Assembly: GCF_020535405.1 (NCBI RefSeq)
Contig: NZ_CP085036.1
Location: 806,001-870,000 of the forward strand
Reading direction: 5' to 3'
Length of the DNA: 64,000 bases
Source of the DNA: Antiquaquibacter oligotrophicus
GTDB lineage: Bacteria > Actinomycetota > Actinomycetes > Actinomycetales > Microbacteriaceae
This document shows positions 43,058-52,196 of this stretch, one piece after another (position 1 is the first letter of the stretch; each line of letters begins with the position of its first letter). The position numbers and the translations under genes were made by a program. Below the pieces are notes generated by a model. The model was not told where the DNA came from. It was given only the letters and a program-made list of their open reading frames with translations, and searched no databases.

Positions 43058-44395
43058 TCAGTACGCCGCCACACCGCCGGGGCGGGATGAGTTGCGCTTG
43101 CGCGTTTTGCGCGAACTTCGCGCGTAGGTGGTCGCACGCTGACTCGACAGCGCCAGGAGCAGCAGGATGTCGACGGCGACGGGTATGAGGCTCGTGTCGA
43201 GTGTGATCGCCGGGCCACCCGTCGCGACACTCAGCACTTCGAGACCGAGGGCGATCGCGTTCGCGGTCAACGCGACAACCCGGGCCCAGTTGCTGCCGAG
43301 ATACACGAGCCACGCGAGGAACAGTTCGGCGAGGGCGAGGATGGCGAGAAACCAGAGCACACCGGCGAGAAGCGCCCCGGAGTAGAGGCCACTGGGATCG
43401 TACGAGCCAATGATTTCTGGCCACGCCGCAGAAATGGCGACGGCCATGATCACGGTGGACGCAGCACCCAGCACCATCAGGAGGGCTCCGACAACAATGG
43501 GCGCCGGTCGCTTCTGGCGGCTGTCTGTCGGCTCCTCACCCAGCGCGCCGGGTTCGGTGGCGATGGCCCGCAGATCGAGTACGGGAAGATCGCCGTCGGT
43601 GACGATGGAGTCCCCTCCCCCGTTGCGCGAGTGATAGCCGGTGGAGAAGTCCTCGATGACCTTTGTCGTGACGACGGGGGTGGCATCCGTCACCGTCGCC
43701 ACGATGTGATCTCGTTCGTCATCGGTGCGCTCATCGATCTTGTGGGTGATTTGCAGTGTGAAGAGCGAGAAGCCAACGCTCTTGTCGTAGGTTCCGGCGG
43801 CGAGCCAGTCCGCCGGCTGACCGCCCGGGAGCTTCCAGCCGGGTGGGCAGCGCCAGAATCTCACGTGATGGCGCTTGCCCGGGGTGCCGTCGACTTCCTG
43901 CTGGTACGCGAAGTCCTGTTTTCGTCCGAACAGCAGCAGCGGGCTCACGGGTGCTTCGTCATAGCTGCGCCTGAGCACGGTGGACTTGACGATCGTGAGC
44001 CCTGTGGCAAAGGACAGGTCGTCGGCGAGGGTCCACCCAGCTCGGATCATGGCCTCGTGCACCTGGGGTTCCGAGCCGAGGAGTGCGAGGTTGATGGGGT
44101 CGCCGAGGAGTCCGTCGCTCGTTCGGGCTCGGCCAATGAAGTAGTCGGGAACGTAGATGCGCGTGAGGATGCGGTGGAGCCGCGGTAGCACGAGGTAGGC
44201 GAGCAGCACCCAATAGACGACGAGGAAGGCAATCTGCCACCATCCCAGGTCGAAGCTCTGCCGCAGCAGGAGGTAGGCGAGCCACACGGCCGCAACTCCC
44301 CCGAGCAGGAAGAAGACCCAATCGAGTGCACGATCGACCTCCGGCTTCGGAGCGAACTCCGGCACGGGCACCGTGGGGATGGGGCGACGTTTCAC
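43058..44395 (-). CDS. LssY_C-domain membrane protein
   Basis: A 445-residue protein with two N-terminal membrane helices, a soluble domain containing GDPINLALLGSEPQVHEAMI and AGWTLADDLSF (the LssY C-terminal domain signature), and a C-terminal block of about four more helices. LssY_C domains accompany some phosphatase and DedA-type membrane proteins; the function is unknown. The GTG at 44395 overlaps the ion-channel stop by 4 nt, so the two are coupled. Confidence 0.75.
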   Translation of the reverse strand: MKRRPIPTVPVPEFAPKPEVDRALDWVFFLLGGVAAVWLAYLLLRQSFDLGWWQIAFLVVYWVLLAYLVLPRLHRILTRIYVPDYFIGRARTSDGLLGDPINLALLGSEPQVHEAMIRAGWTLADDLSFATGLTIVKSTVLRRSYDEAPVSPLLLFGRKQDFAYQQEVDGTPGKRHHVRFWRCPPGWKLPGGQPADWLAAGTYDKSVGFSLFTLQITHKIDERTDDERDHIVATVTDATPVVTTKVIEDFSTGYHSRNGGGDSIVTDGDLPVLDLRAIATEPGALGEEPTDSRQKRPAPIVVGALLMVLGAASTVIMAVAISAAWPEIIGSYDPSGLYSGALLAGVLWFLAILALAELFLAWLVYLGSNWARVVALTANAIALGLEVLSVATGGPAITLDTSLIPVAVDILLLLALSSQRATTYARSSRKTRKRNSSRPGGVAAY

Positions 44396-45051
44396 GACGG
44401 CCGGTGCTTTCCGACGAGTTCGCCGACATAGGAGACAACAACGGCGGATGCCGTACCGATGATCGCGATTCCACCCGCCATGAGCACCACGGCCCAGGTG
44501 CGCCCGAGCAAGGTCACGGGGTACATGTCGCCGTACCCCACCGTCGCGACGGTGACACACGCCCACCAGATGGCATCTCCGAAGTCGTGGATGGTGGCCC
44601 CGTCGGCTCCTCGCTCGGCGAGCAGCACGGCGAGCGCGATGAAGTAGACGAAGAAAATCGCGTACGCACCGAGGTACACAACGATGCGCGTGCGCACCTG
44701 GGTGCCGCTGCGCCCGCTCAGGTAGGGCACCTTCGCGAGGAGGTTGATGACGCGGAAACCGCGGAAGAGGGGAAAGGCCACCGAGAGGAGATCAACGACG
44801 TTCGCGCGCACGAAAGCCCACCGGTGACCACGGGGCGTGACGAATAGACGCACGAGGTAGTCACCGAGGAAGACGATCCACACCACCACGAGTTCCAGGA
44901 CAACGATCGCCAGGAGGAGAGGTGGGAGGTCGGCGATGATCGCGTACACCGAATAGGTGATCACGAAGAGCCCGCCGAGCACGATGAGCGGGATCGTCGT
45001 GGCAGCCTCCCAGCGTTGCCGGAACGCGATCCTCTGCTCCGCGCGGTCCAT
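44392..45051 (-). CDS. Potassium-channel-like protein (voltage-gated superfamily fold)
   Basis: A 219-residue membrane protein with about six helices. The pore helix and selectivity filter are WWACVTVATVGYGDMYPVT (about residues 163-181), the canonical TVGYGD of potassium channels. The S4-like segment (FRGFRVINLLAKV) has few arginines, so voltage gating is doubtful. No cytoplasmic RCK domain is attached. ATG at 45051 avoids a non-membrane extension upstream. Confidence 0.88.
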   Translation of the reverse strand: MDRAEQRIAFRQRWEAATTIPLIVLGGLFVITYSVYAIIADLPPLLLAIVVLELVVVWIVFLGDYLVRLFVTPRGHRWAFVRANVVDLLSVAFPLFRGFRVINLLAKVPYLSGRSGTQVRTRIVVYLGAYAIFFVYFIALAVLLAERGADGATIHDFGDAIWWACVTVATVGYGDMYPVTLLGRTWAVVLMAGGIAIIGTASAVVVSYVGELVGKHRPS

Positions 45052-45124
45052 GGCCCACAGCTTAGGGTGAGCGCGCTCGGGGGTCACGGGCCGCATTCGG
45101 GGTGCGTTGTGGTGGAGTAGACCC

Positions 45125-45865
45125 ATGCACTTCTCGCGCTACGTTGCGATCGGCGACAGCTTCACCGAGGGCATGGGCGACGACCTGCCCGACGGCTCGC
45201 CGCGAGGCTGGGCCGATCTCGTGGCCCTCGGCCTCGCTCTGTCATCGTCGGAGCCGGTCTCGTACGCCAACCTCGCTATCCGGGGCCGCCTCCTCGCTCC
45301 CATCGTGACGGGCCAGATGGACGCCGCGATCGCCCTCGGCCCCGACCTCGTGAGTATCAACGGCGGCGGCAACGACATCATGCGGCCCTCGGTGTCGATA
45401 CCGGGGATCGCGTCGCACCTGATCGACGCCGTGGACCGGGCCGTGGCATCCGGTGCCCACGTTGTTCTCGCGAGCGGCGCCAACCCGACCGACCACATCC
45501 CGCTCGGCGCCCGGATCGGTGCCCGCGGCGATGCCCTCGCCGAAGCCGTACTCGCCCACCTGCCAAAACAGAACGTGACGTGGGTCGATAACTGGGGTGA
45601 CACGGAGCTTCGTGCGCTGCGCTACTGGTCGACCGATCGTCTGCACTTGAACACACTCGGGCACCGCCGTGTCGCGGCCAGGGTGCTCGCGGCCCTTGAA
45701 GTACCGGTGCCGGATTTCGGGCCGGAGCCCGATGAGCCGCGGCGCCCGCGCACCGCCGAATACTGGCGCGACTACGTTCTGCCGTGGATTGGTCGCAGAC
45801 TCACCGGCAAGTCCTCGGGCGACGCTCGCGAGCCGAAGCGCCCCGAACTGTTGCCGTTGCCATGA
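45125..45865 (+). CDS. SGNH/GDSL-family hydrolase
   Basis: A 246-residue esterase-like protein: block I GDSFTEGMGD (Ser nucleophile), block III GGGNDIM (oxyanion Asn) and block V TDRLHLNTLGHR (catalytic Asp and His). No signal peptide, so probably cytoplasmic. Acyl substrate unknown. It ends just before a terminator hairpin facing the amidase gene. Confidence 0.9.
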   Translation: MHFSRYVAIGDSFTEGMGDDLPDGSPRGWADLVALGLALSSSEPVSYANLAIRGRLLAPIVTGQMDAAIALGPDLVSINGGGNDIMRPSVSIPGIASHLIDAVDRAVASGAHVVLASGANPTDHIPLGARIGARGDALAEAVLAHLPKQNVTWVDNWGDTELRALRYWSTDRLHLNTLGHRRVAARVLAALEVPVPDFGPEPDEPRRPRTAEYWRDYVLPWIGRRLTGKSSGDAREPKRPELLPLP

Positions 45866-45867
45866 GG

Positions 45868-45899
45868 ATGCCCCGCCCGGACGAGTCCGGACGGGGCAT
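45868..45899. terminator. Hairpin between convergent genes
   Basis: ATGCCCCGCCCGGAC (45868-45882) pairs at 14 of 15 positions with 45885-45899; the top of the stem must open to form a loop. It follows the GDSL gene by 2 bp and precedes the end of the convergent amidase gene. Confidence 0.65.
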
Positions 45900-45918
45900 G
45901 CTTCGCCGCGATTACGCC

Positions 45919-48042
45919 TTAATCGTGCTGCCCGGCTTCCATGGCGGATGCCCGCGAGCGACGAACCGCGATGACTGTCGCAGCTCCCGCGAGGAGGAGG
46001 ATCGAGGCACCGATCGGGACACCCCACTGAATGCCGCTACCGGTACTCGCGAGATCCGCGTCAGGCCGCGTAGGTGGCGTGACCGCTGCCACCGGCGGGA
46101 CCGTGAACTCACCCCACCCGAGGAGCGCTCCGCTTTCGTCGAGCGCCACGAGCGAATGCGCGCCCTCGAGGCCCGAGGGCAGTGAGAGTGTCACCGCAAG
46201 GGAGGACGGCATCGCCTCGGTGCCGAGCAGCTGGGGCTCGGAGTAGACGTAGAACGTGACGTCGTCTCCCTCACCGGCGGTCGGAACCTTGGCCGTAAGC
46301 GAGGCGCGCGTGACATTTGAGATCTCGAGGTTTTTGGTCTCGGGCGTGAGGGCGCTCGGGTCGACCGGAGCCGGGGTCCCCGGCTCCTCCGTTCCGGGCT
46401 CCTCCGGCTCCTCCGGCTCTTCGGGCTCGGTGCCGGGGGCGGCGGGAATCGTGAGGCACGCGGCATCCTTCCACTCGTCGACCGCTGATGTCTCTGCGCA
46501 ACGGAAGAGCGACGGGTTGGTCACCTCGGGGGACTGCCACATCATGGATGCCTGCTCGTAGTCGTAGGCGAGCGCGAGCAGAGTCTGCTCGCTCCACGCC
46601 GTGCCGAGGAAGGCGGTGCCACCGGGACGCAGGTTGCCCGGCGTGTATCCGTTGGGAACCACCACGGTCGGATAGCCAGCACGTGCTCCCGTGCCCGTCG
46701 TCGCCGTGTTGGAGACGATGGCGACGATGTCGTTCGCTTCGAGCACAGAGTCGATCGCCGCTCGGGTCTCGGTGATTCCCTGGTCGCGGTTGGCCTCGTA
46801 CGTTGCGAGTTGGGCTGGATCGTCCAAATTCACGAGAATGCCCTCGTCGAAGTAACGCTGACCAAACTTGATCGCCTCGGGATGCGCGAGGTTGTACTCG
46901 CGGATCTCGTCGAACGACTGGATCGGCGCGTCCGCGGGTAGGCGATCGAGGTAGGCGTTCATGTCGCGCTTGAACTCGGCCGTCAGGATGCCTGGAGCGC
47001 TCGTGCCACCGACGGTGACGGGCACGAGGGTCGCGCCCTGCGCGGCGAGCACGTCGAGGGACGCCGTGTAGAGCGGGTCCGTGTTCGCGATGTAACCCAG
47101 GCGTACCCCCTGAAGCGCCGACGTTGACAGCCCTGCCGTGAAGTCGGTGTCGGCGAGCGGATTGGCTGCGGTAGCCGGGTCCTCCGGGTCGATGGCGCTC
47201 ATGGCCGTCAAGAGGGCGGCCGCGTCGTAAACGGTCTTGACCATCGGGCCGGCCGTGTCCTGCGACGAGGAGATCGGGATGACGCCGGTCCGGCTCACGA
47301 GCCCGACGGTCGGCTTGACCGCCGCGAGGGAGTTCGCCTTCGCCGGGCTGAGGATCGAGCCGGAGGTCTCCGTGCCGACTGTGAGCGTCGCGAGGCCCGT
47401 GGCTCCCGCCGACCCGGAACCGGAGCTCGAACCGCTGGGCGTTTGGCTCGCGTCGTAGGGGTTGAGCACCTGTCCACCGAGGGAGCTGTAGCCGGAGGGC
47501 ATGCCGGACGTCAGGTAGTTAGCGAACTCGGAGAGGTTCGTTTTGCCGAGGATGATCGCGCCAGCAGCACGAAGTTCGGTGACAAGCGGGGCATCCGACG
47601 CCGGGTACGAGTTCGCGAGGGAGAGCGCGCCGGCAGTGGTGGGCATCCCGGCGACATCGATGTTGTCTTTGACCAGGATGGGAACACCGTGCAGCGGGCC
47701 GCGGAGGTTTCCGGCAGCGAGTTCGGCGTCGAGCGCAGCGGCCTCTTCGTACACCCTCGGGTTGATCGACCGAACCGAGTTGAGTGCCGGACCACCGATG
47801 CTGAGCGCTTCAATGCGCTCGAGGTACCCGGTCACGAGTTGAACCGACGTGAATTGCTTGGCGTCGAGGCCCGCGCGCACCTCGGGGACACCCGCCGTGG
47901 CTAGGTCGATGGTGGAAAGTGCATCGGACGGTACGGCGGTGGCAAGCGTAGGCGCGACGATGAGGGCGCCTCCGATTGCTCCGGCCGTGATGATGGCGCC
48001 GATTCGTCGACGCCATGGCTTCGAGCGGGCGGGCTCGGACAT
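45919..48042 (-). CDS. Secreted, cell-wall-anchored amidase-signature protein
   Basis: A 707-residue exported protein. A signal peptide (to about residue 37, ending TLATAVPS) is followed by an amidase-signature domain with the Ser-cisSer-Lys triad: LVKDNIDV (Lys), [12 protein letters not shown] (cis-Ser) and [13 protein letters not shown] (nucleophile). Then come a Glu/Pro-rich spacer, a beta-sandwich-like stretch, and a sorting signal: LASTG, a hydrophobic helix and RRSR. LAxTG is the motif of class E sortases in high-GC Gram-positives; no sortase gene is in view. Substrate unknown. AGGGG precedes the ATG. Confidence 0.85.
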   Translation of the reverse strand: MSEPARSKPWRRRIGAIITAGAIGGALIVAPTLATAVPSDALSTIDLATAGVPEVRAGLDAKQFTSVQLVTGYLERIEALSIGGPALNSVRSINPRVYEEAAALDAELAAGNLRGPLHGVPILVKDNIDVAGMPTTAGALSLANSYPASDAPLVTELRAAGAIILGKTNLSEFANYLTSGMPSGYSSLGGQVLNPYDASQTPSGSSSGSGSAGATGLATLTVGTETSGSILSPAKANSLAAVKPTVGLVSRTGVIPISSSQDTAGPMVKTVYDAAALLTAMSAIDPEDPATAANPLADTDFTAGLSTSALQGVRLGYIANTDPLYTASLDVLAAQGATLVPVTVGGTSAPGILTAEFKRDMNAYLDRLPADAPIQSFDEIREYNLAHPEAIKFGQRYFDEGILVNLDDPAQLATYEANRDQGITETRAAIDSVLEANDIVAIVSNTATTGTGARAGYPTVVVPNGYTPGNLRPGGTAFLGTAWSEQTLLALAYDYEQASMMWQSPEVTNPSLFRCAETSAVDEWKDAACLTIPAAPGTEPEEPEEPEEPGTEEPGTPAPVDPSALTPETKNLEISNVTRASLTAKVPTAGEGDDVTFYVYSEPQLLGTEAMPSSLAVTLSLPSGLEGAHSLVALDESGALLGWGEFTVPPVAAVTPPTRPDADLASTGSGIQWGVPIGASILLLAGAATVIAVRRSRASAMEAGQHD

Positions 48043-48139
48043 GGTGTTACCCCTGTTCTCGATGGTGGCTGTGGGAATGATTCAGGAAAGGAATCGCTCT
48101 CAGTGCACCAGGGAGGCGTTTCGGGGTAGTTCCCGGAGT

Positions 48140-48192
48140 ATTACCTTTGTATTAACGGCATGAAAGTAACATTACCTTTCGATTGAAAGGTA
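48140..48192. promoter_or_regulatory. Repeated AAAGGTAA motifs upstream of the amidase gene
   Basis: TTACCTTT occurs at about 48141-48148 and 48172-48179 and, inverted, GAAAGGTA at 48185-48192. The last two form a perfect 8-bp inverted repeat with a 4-nt centre (TACCTTTC-GATT-GAAAGGTA, 48173-48192). The region is AT-rich compared with its surroundings. It is probably an operator for the amidase gene; the adjacent Lrp regulator is the obvious candidate protein. Confidence 0.45.
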
Positions 48193-48223
48193 GAGCGGCG
48201 TTCTCGCCTTTCGAACCCAGGTG

Positions 48224-48775
48224 TCAGGGGGCCGAATCATCCGTGCCTTCGAGTCGTGTGCTGTCGCCGATGACGCGCGCCAGTTCGAGATTCGTCTCGA
48301 CTCTCTGGATACCGGGGATCTGCCAGACCTTGGCCAGAACGAGCGTCTGCAACCCGCGGTGGTCGGCGACTCTGAACCGGACGAGCACGTCCCATTGGCC
48401 GGTCACGATGTGCGCCGCCTCCAGTTCGGGCAGCTCCGAAATGGCGTCCATGATCGCTGCCAGGTCCGCGCCCGCCGTAATCGAAATGGCGAGGTGCGCG
48501 ACGATCGGGAACCCAACCTCCGGCCATCCGATTCGTACCGTGTACCCCTGGATGACGCCCAGGCGCTCGAGCCGCGCGATCCTCTCCCCGATGGCCGGTG
48601 GGGATAAGGGGATCTCCCGGGCAAGAGCCCGATGGGACTTGCGACCATCGTGGCTCAACGCGACCAAGAGTTGGCGATCGATGTCGTCCAGCGCAGCGGC
48701 CGCCTGCGGAGCAGTCGCGAACGCGGCGATGCGTGACATGGGGTTCGCCGCGTCCATGGCGGATTCGGCGTCCAT
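48224..48775 (-). CDS. Lrp/AsnC-family transcriptional regulator
   Basis: A 183-residue regulator with an N-terminal extension of about 30 residues, a helix-turn-helix (LDDIDRQLLVALSHDGRKSH then PPAIGERIARLERLGVI) and a RAM effector domain (HLAISITAGADLAAIMDAIS and later). It senses amino acids in known relatives. It lies upstream of the amidase gene on the same strand, which may be its target. AAAGG precedes the ATG at 48775. Confidence 0.88.
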   Translation of the reverse strand: MDAESAMDAANPMSRIAAFATAPQAAAALDDIDRQLLVALSHDGRKSHRALAREIPLSPPAIGERIARLERLGVIQGYTVRIGWPEVGFPIVAHLAISITAGADLAAIMDAISELPELEAAHIVTGQWDVLVRFRVADHRGLQTLVLAKVWQIPGIQRVETNLELARVIGDSTRLEGTDDSAP

Positions 48776-48830
48776 TGTCAACCTTTCGCGTGGACTAGCT
48801 GCTGGGCCGTTTTGACCGCATCATGACTGT

Positions 48831-49946
48831 ATGCGCTTCGCCGAGTCGCCGCGATCATCCGTCGGAATCGAGTGGGAGCTTTATTGCGCCGACCCGTCGA
48901 CGGGACTGCCGGTCGGGTCGGGGCCAGCGCTACTCGAACGCGCCAGGCGTCCCGACCTTCCCGCGCGGGCACTCCAGCGGGAGTTCATGACGAACACGGT
49001 CGAGATCACGAGCGAGCCCCGGATGCTCGTTGCCGATGCGGTCGCCGATCTGCGGGAGCGCGCAGCTCTCCTCATCGGGGCTGCAGACGAATTCGGTGTG
49101 CAACTCGGCACGGCGGGCACCCACCCACTGGCCCTGTGGCACGAGCAGGTCATCGACGACTCGGTCACACACTACGTCGAACTGCTCGAGCGCACTGCGT
49201 ACGTCGGCAAACAGATGCTCATCTGGGGTGTTCACGTTCACGTGGGAGTCGAGCACGGCGATAAAGCACTTCCCCTCATCTCGCGGCTTCAGCAGTACAT
49301 CCCGCTCTTCATCGCACTGAGCGCTTCCAGCCCCTACTGGCACGGGGAGAATACGGGCTACGCCTCGTACCGCACACTCGTCTTCGAGCAGCTCCCGCAG
49401 GCCGGCCCGTCACCCCACCTGTCGGAGTGGCACGAGTTCGAGACGCTTGTCGCCGCCATGCGGCTCGCCGGTGTCATCACCGAACCGAACGACCTCAAGT
49501 GGGACATCCGCCCCGCTCATCGCTACGGCACGATCGAGATCCGCGTGTGCGATTCGTTGACGCGATTGGACGAGATCGCCGCGATTGTCGCGCTCATCCA
49601 GTGCACGACCGAGTACCTGTCGCGCCAGCTCGACGCCGGGGTCGATTACACACCGCCGCCGAGCTGGCTCATGCGCGAGAACCGGTGGAGTGCGTCGCGT
49701 TTCGGCCTGGGCGCGATCCTGCTCTCGCCGGACGGTTTGGAGCTGCGGGCACTCACCGCCGAGCTCGACGACCTTCTGGGTGTGCTGGCCCCGATCGCGG
49801 AGGAACTCGGATGCTCCGACGAGCTGGCGGGCGTGGCATCCATCGTCCGCGACGGACCCGGTTACGTGCGCCAGCTCGCGGCCGGCGACGCCCTCGCGGC
49901 CGCGCGCCTCACGCTCGACGAGTTCCGTGCGAGCATCGAGGGGTAA
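48831..49946 (+). CDS. YbdK-type carboxylate-amine ligase (GCS2 family)
   Basis: A 371-residue enzyme of the glutamate-cysteine ligase 2 group: GIEWELYCADP (ATP-grasp-like metal site), EFMTNTVEITSEPR, and the central IWGVHVHVGVEHGD. YbdK relatives have weak glutamate-cysteine ligase activity, and the physiological reaction is unknown. It is divergent from the Lrp gene (55 bp) and followed by a zinc-finger protein gene. Confidence 0.88.
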   Translation: MRFAESPRSSVGIEWELYCADPSTGLPVGSGPALLERARRPDLPARALQREFMTNTVEITSEPRMLVADAVADLRERAALLIGAADEFGVQLGTAGTHPLALWHEQVIDDSVTHYVELLERTAYVGKQMLIWGVHVHVGVEHGDKALPLISRLQQYIPLFIALSASSPYWHGENTGYASYRTLVFEQLPQAGPSPHLSEWHEFETLVAAMRLAGVITEPNDLKWDIRPAHRYGTIEIRVCDSLTRLDEIAAIVALIQCTTEYLSRQLDAGVDYTPPPSWLMRENRWSASRFGLGAILLSPDGLELRALTAELDDLLGVLAPIAEELGCSDELAGVASIVRDGPGYVRQLAAGDALAAARLTLDEFRASIEG

Positions 49947-49971
49947 CCCGACGAGCAGAGGAGAGCACCCC

Positions 49972-50322
49972 GTGAGCGAGTTCATCGACGTCACCGTTCC
50001 GCCGAGCGGGCACACGTGTGTGGAGTGCGATGACACCGGCAGTTGGTGGGTGCATCTGCGCCGCTGCGCAGAGTGCGGCCACGTGGGGTGCTGCGACGAC
50101 TCGTTGAATAGGCACGCCACGGCACACTGGCGGGAGACCGGCCACCGCATCATTCAGAGTTTCGAGCCCGGCGAGGACTGGTTCTGGGATTACGAGACCG
50201 AGGACTACGCTGAGGGCCCCGTGTTGGCGCCGCCGCACAGCTACTCGCCACCACAGACCGCGCCGGGCCCGGCGAGCCGCCTCCCGATCGACTGGCAGCG
50301 CCAGCTCGCCGCTAGACGGTAG
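49972..50322 (+). CDS. UBP-type zinc-finger protein
   Basis: A 116-residue protein with a ZnF-UBP domain: CVECDDTGSWWVHLRRCAEC, then CC and the HATAHW...GHRII histidines, residues about 16-65. In eukaryotes this domain binds ubiquitin tails; the bacterial stand-alone version has no known role. The C-terminus is Pro-rich. AGAGGAG precedes the GTG at 49972. Its 3' end overlaps the convergent lactonase gene by 11 nt. Confidence 0.88.
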   Translation: MSEFIDVTVPPSGHTCVECDDTGSWWVHLRRCAECGHVGCCDDSLNRHATAHWRETGHRIIQSFEPGEDWFWDYETEDYAEGPVLAPPHSYSPPQTAPGPASRLPIDWQRQLAARR

Positions 50323-51166
50323 TCGCCAGCCGGTAGACGCGCTCAGCAGTCCCGTGCAGAATGGCGTCGCGTTCACGTGCGCTCAGCGGTGACAGCATCT
50401 CGGTGATCGCCGCCCACGTACGTTCATAGCCGCCGGCGAGCACCGCGATGGGCCAATCGCCGCCGTACAGGAGACGCTCGGCACCAAAGGCCTCGAGGGC
50501 GTCGTCGACAAAGGGGCGCACGAGGTCGGTCGTCCAGGAGTCGAGTGGTCCCGTCGCGGCGTAAAGCCCGGAGAGCTTGGCCACCGAGCGGGGGTTGCGC
50601 GCCACCTCGGCGATGAGCATCCGCCACTCGTCGCGCTCCTCGGGCGTTCCGCCGATCGGCGGCTTTCCGAGGTGGTCGAGCACGATCGTGAGGTCAGGAT
50701 GCTCGGAGCCGATCGTCACAACGTCCGCGATCGCGTGGCGTGTCGAGGTCGGGAAGTCGAGGGGTAACCCGCTCGCCGCAAGCACCGAGAGCCCCTCGCG
50801 CACCTCGGGCCTGTCGAGCCACTCCCGGGGATGCTCGTGGACGAGGTTTCGGATCCCCACGACCCGTGACCCGTCGAAGCTCGCGAGATCGGCGGTCAGC
50901 TGTTTCGCGTCGTCGATCGGACTCCACGCAACAACCCCCAGGATCTCCGGATGCTCGGCTGCGGCGTCGAGCATGACCTGGGTGTCCGCCGCCTCGTCTG
51001 AGGCCTGCACCAGCACGGCGCCCCCGATGCCGCGGTCGGCGAGGGTCGGGGCGATGTCGTCGAATGCGTAGTTGCGGTAGAGCGCTCCTGCATCCGGTCC
51101 GAGCCAGGGGTAGCTGGCGCGTGTGAGGTCCCACACGTGGACGTGGGCGTCGATGGTGCCCGTCAC
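50312..51166 (-). CDS. Amidohydrolase-2 family lactonase (L-fuconolactonase-like)
   Basis: A 284-residue TIM-barrel metal hydrolase: IDAHVHVWDLTRASYPWLGP (HxH), LDHLGKPPIGG and LLYGGDWPIAVLAGG (late Asp). This pattern is that of sugar lactonases of the L-fucono-/L-rhamnono-lactonase group. GTG at 51166 overlaps the stop of the upstream sugar dehydrogenase by 4 nt, so product and substrate are handed between coupled genes: aldose to lactone to acid. Confidence 0.85.
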   Translation of the reverse strand: MTGTIDAHVHVWDLTRASYPWLGPDAGALYRNYAFDDIAPTLADRGIGGAVLVQASDEAADTQVMLDAAAEHPEILGVVAWSPIDDAKQLTADLASFDGSRVVGIRNLVHEHPREWLDRPEVREGLSVLAASGLPLDFPTSTRHAIADVVTIGSEHPDLTIVLDHLGKPPIGGTPEERDEWRMLIAEVARNPRSVAKLSGLYAATGPLDSWTTDLVRPFVDDALEAFGAERLLYGGDWPIAVLAGGYERTWAAITEMLSPLSARERDAILHGTAERVYRLATTV

Positions 51167-52137
51167 GTCAGCGGCCTCACATAGCCGGCATCCTCGAGCT
51201 CCGCCCATAGGGCGCCTGGCACGGGTGCCGCGTACCGCTCGAGTCCGCCCTCGGCCTGGGCGGCGTTGCGCGCGCCGAGCACGGCGCTCACGACCGCGGG
51301 GTGTCGGAGGGCGAACTGCACGGCAACGTCGGGGAGGGTCACCCCGTGGCGGTCGCACATGGCGGCGATCGCTCTGGCGCGGTCGACGACCTCCCGCGGC
51401 GCAGCGCGGTAATCGAAATAGGCGTCATCGGCGACAACGGGTTTGCTGAGCAACCCGGAGTTGTACACGCCGGCGGCGACGATACCGACGCCGCGTTCGA
51501 GCGCGAGCGGGAGGAGGTCATCCTGCGCCGACTGATCGAGAAGTGTGTAGCGCCCCGCGAGCATCATGAGGTCGACGTCGCAGCGCTCGATGAAGGCGGC
51601 GAGCATCGCCGATTGGTTCATGCCGGCACCGATCGCACGCACGACTCCCTGATCGCGCAGCTCCACGAGAGTGTCCATACCGGTTGTCGACGCGGCTTCC
51701 CAGTGGTTGTCGGGGTCGTGCAGATAGAGCACATCGATGCGATCGAGCCCGAGTCGTTCGAGGCTCTGCTCGACGGAGCGCAGGATGCCGTCGCGCGAGA
51801 AGTCCCACTCGCGCCGGTGCGCGGCGGGCACAACGAAGCCGTCGTCATCGAGGTTGTGCGCGTTCTCGGGTGTCGGCACGAGGGCCCGACCGACCTTGGT
51901 CGAGAGTACGTACTCGTCGCGGGGCCGCGAGCGCAGCGCAGCGCCGAGCCGCTTTTCGGCGAGTCCGAGTCCGTAGTGCGGTGCGGTGTCGAAGTAGCGG
52001 ATGCCGCCGACCCACGCCGCGTCGACCGCGGCGGCCGTGTCCTCATCGCTTGTCTCGCGGTAGAGATTGCCGAACGGGGAGGTTCCGATTCCGATCTCCG
52101 TGAGTGCGGGCGCTTCGCCCAGGGTTCGAGTACGGAT
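51163..52137 (-). CDS. Aldo/keto reductase, sugar 1-dehydrogenase type, apparent ATC start
   Basis: A 324-residue AKR of the L-fucose/D-threo-aldose 1-dehydrogenase type: N-terminus RTRTLGEAPALTEIGIGTSP, then FGNLYRE, FDTAPHYGLGLAEKRLG (Asp, Tyr), STKVGR (Lys), YLHDPD (His) and GVYNSGLLS. It would oxidise an aldose to a lactone. The reading frame continues 86 codons upstream of the first ATG (51879), and this part is clearly AKR sequence. Where family members have Met-Arg-Thr-Arg-Thr-Leu-Gly there is ATC (52135-52137), with AAGGAGG 7 nt before it, and no ATG/GTG/TTG is available. Confidence 0.85.
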   Translation of the reverse strand: MRTRTLGEAPALTEIGIGTSPFGNLYRETSDEDTAAAVDAAWVGGIRYFDTAPHYGLGLAEKRLGAALRSRPRDEYVLSTKVGRALVPTPENAHNLDDDGFVVPAAHRREWDFSRDGILRSVEQSLERLGLDRIDVLYLHDPDNHWEAASTTGMDTLVELRDQGVVRAIGAGMNQSAMLAAFIERCDVDLMMLAGRYTLLDQSAQDDLLPLALERGVGIVAAGVYNSGLLSKPVVADDAYFDYRAAPREVVDRARAIAAMCDRHGVTLPDVAVQFALRHPAVVSAVLGARNAAQAEGGLERYAAPVPGALWAELEDAGYVRPLT

Positions 52138-52171
52138 GGCACAACCTCCTTGTCGGGACTACAATTCATCG

Positions 52172-52184
52172 TACATCACACGAA
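52172..52184. promoter_or_regulatory. Candidate GntR operator, site A
   Basis: The minus strand reads TTCGTGTGATGTA, a pseudo-palindrome (arms TACRT/AYGTA) also found at 55540 and 61196. It lies between the divergent sugar 1-dehydrogenase gene and the alcohol dehydrogenase gene, 12 bp before the ATG of the latter, so a bound repressor could block both. Confidence 0.55.
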
Positions 52185-52196
52185 TTACGGAGCGAT

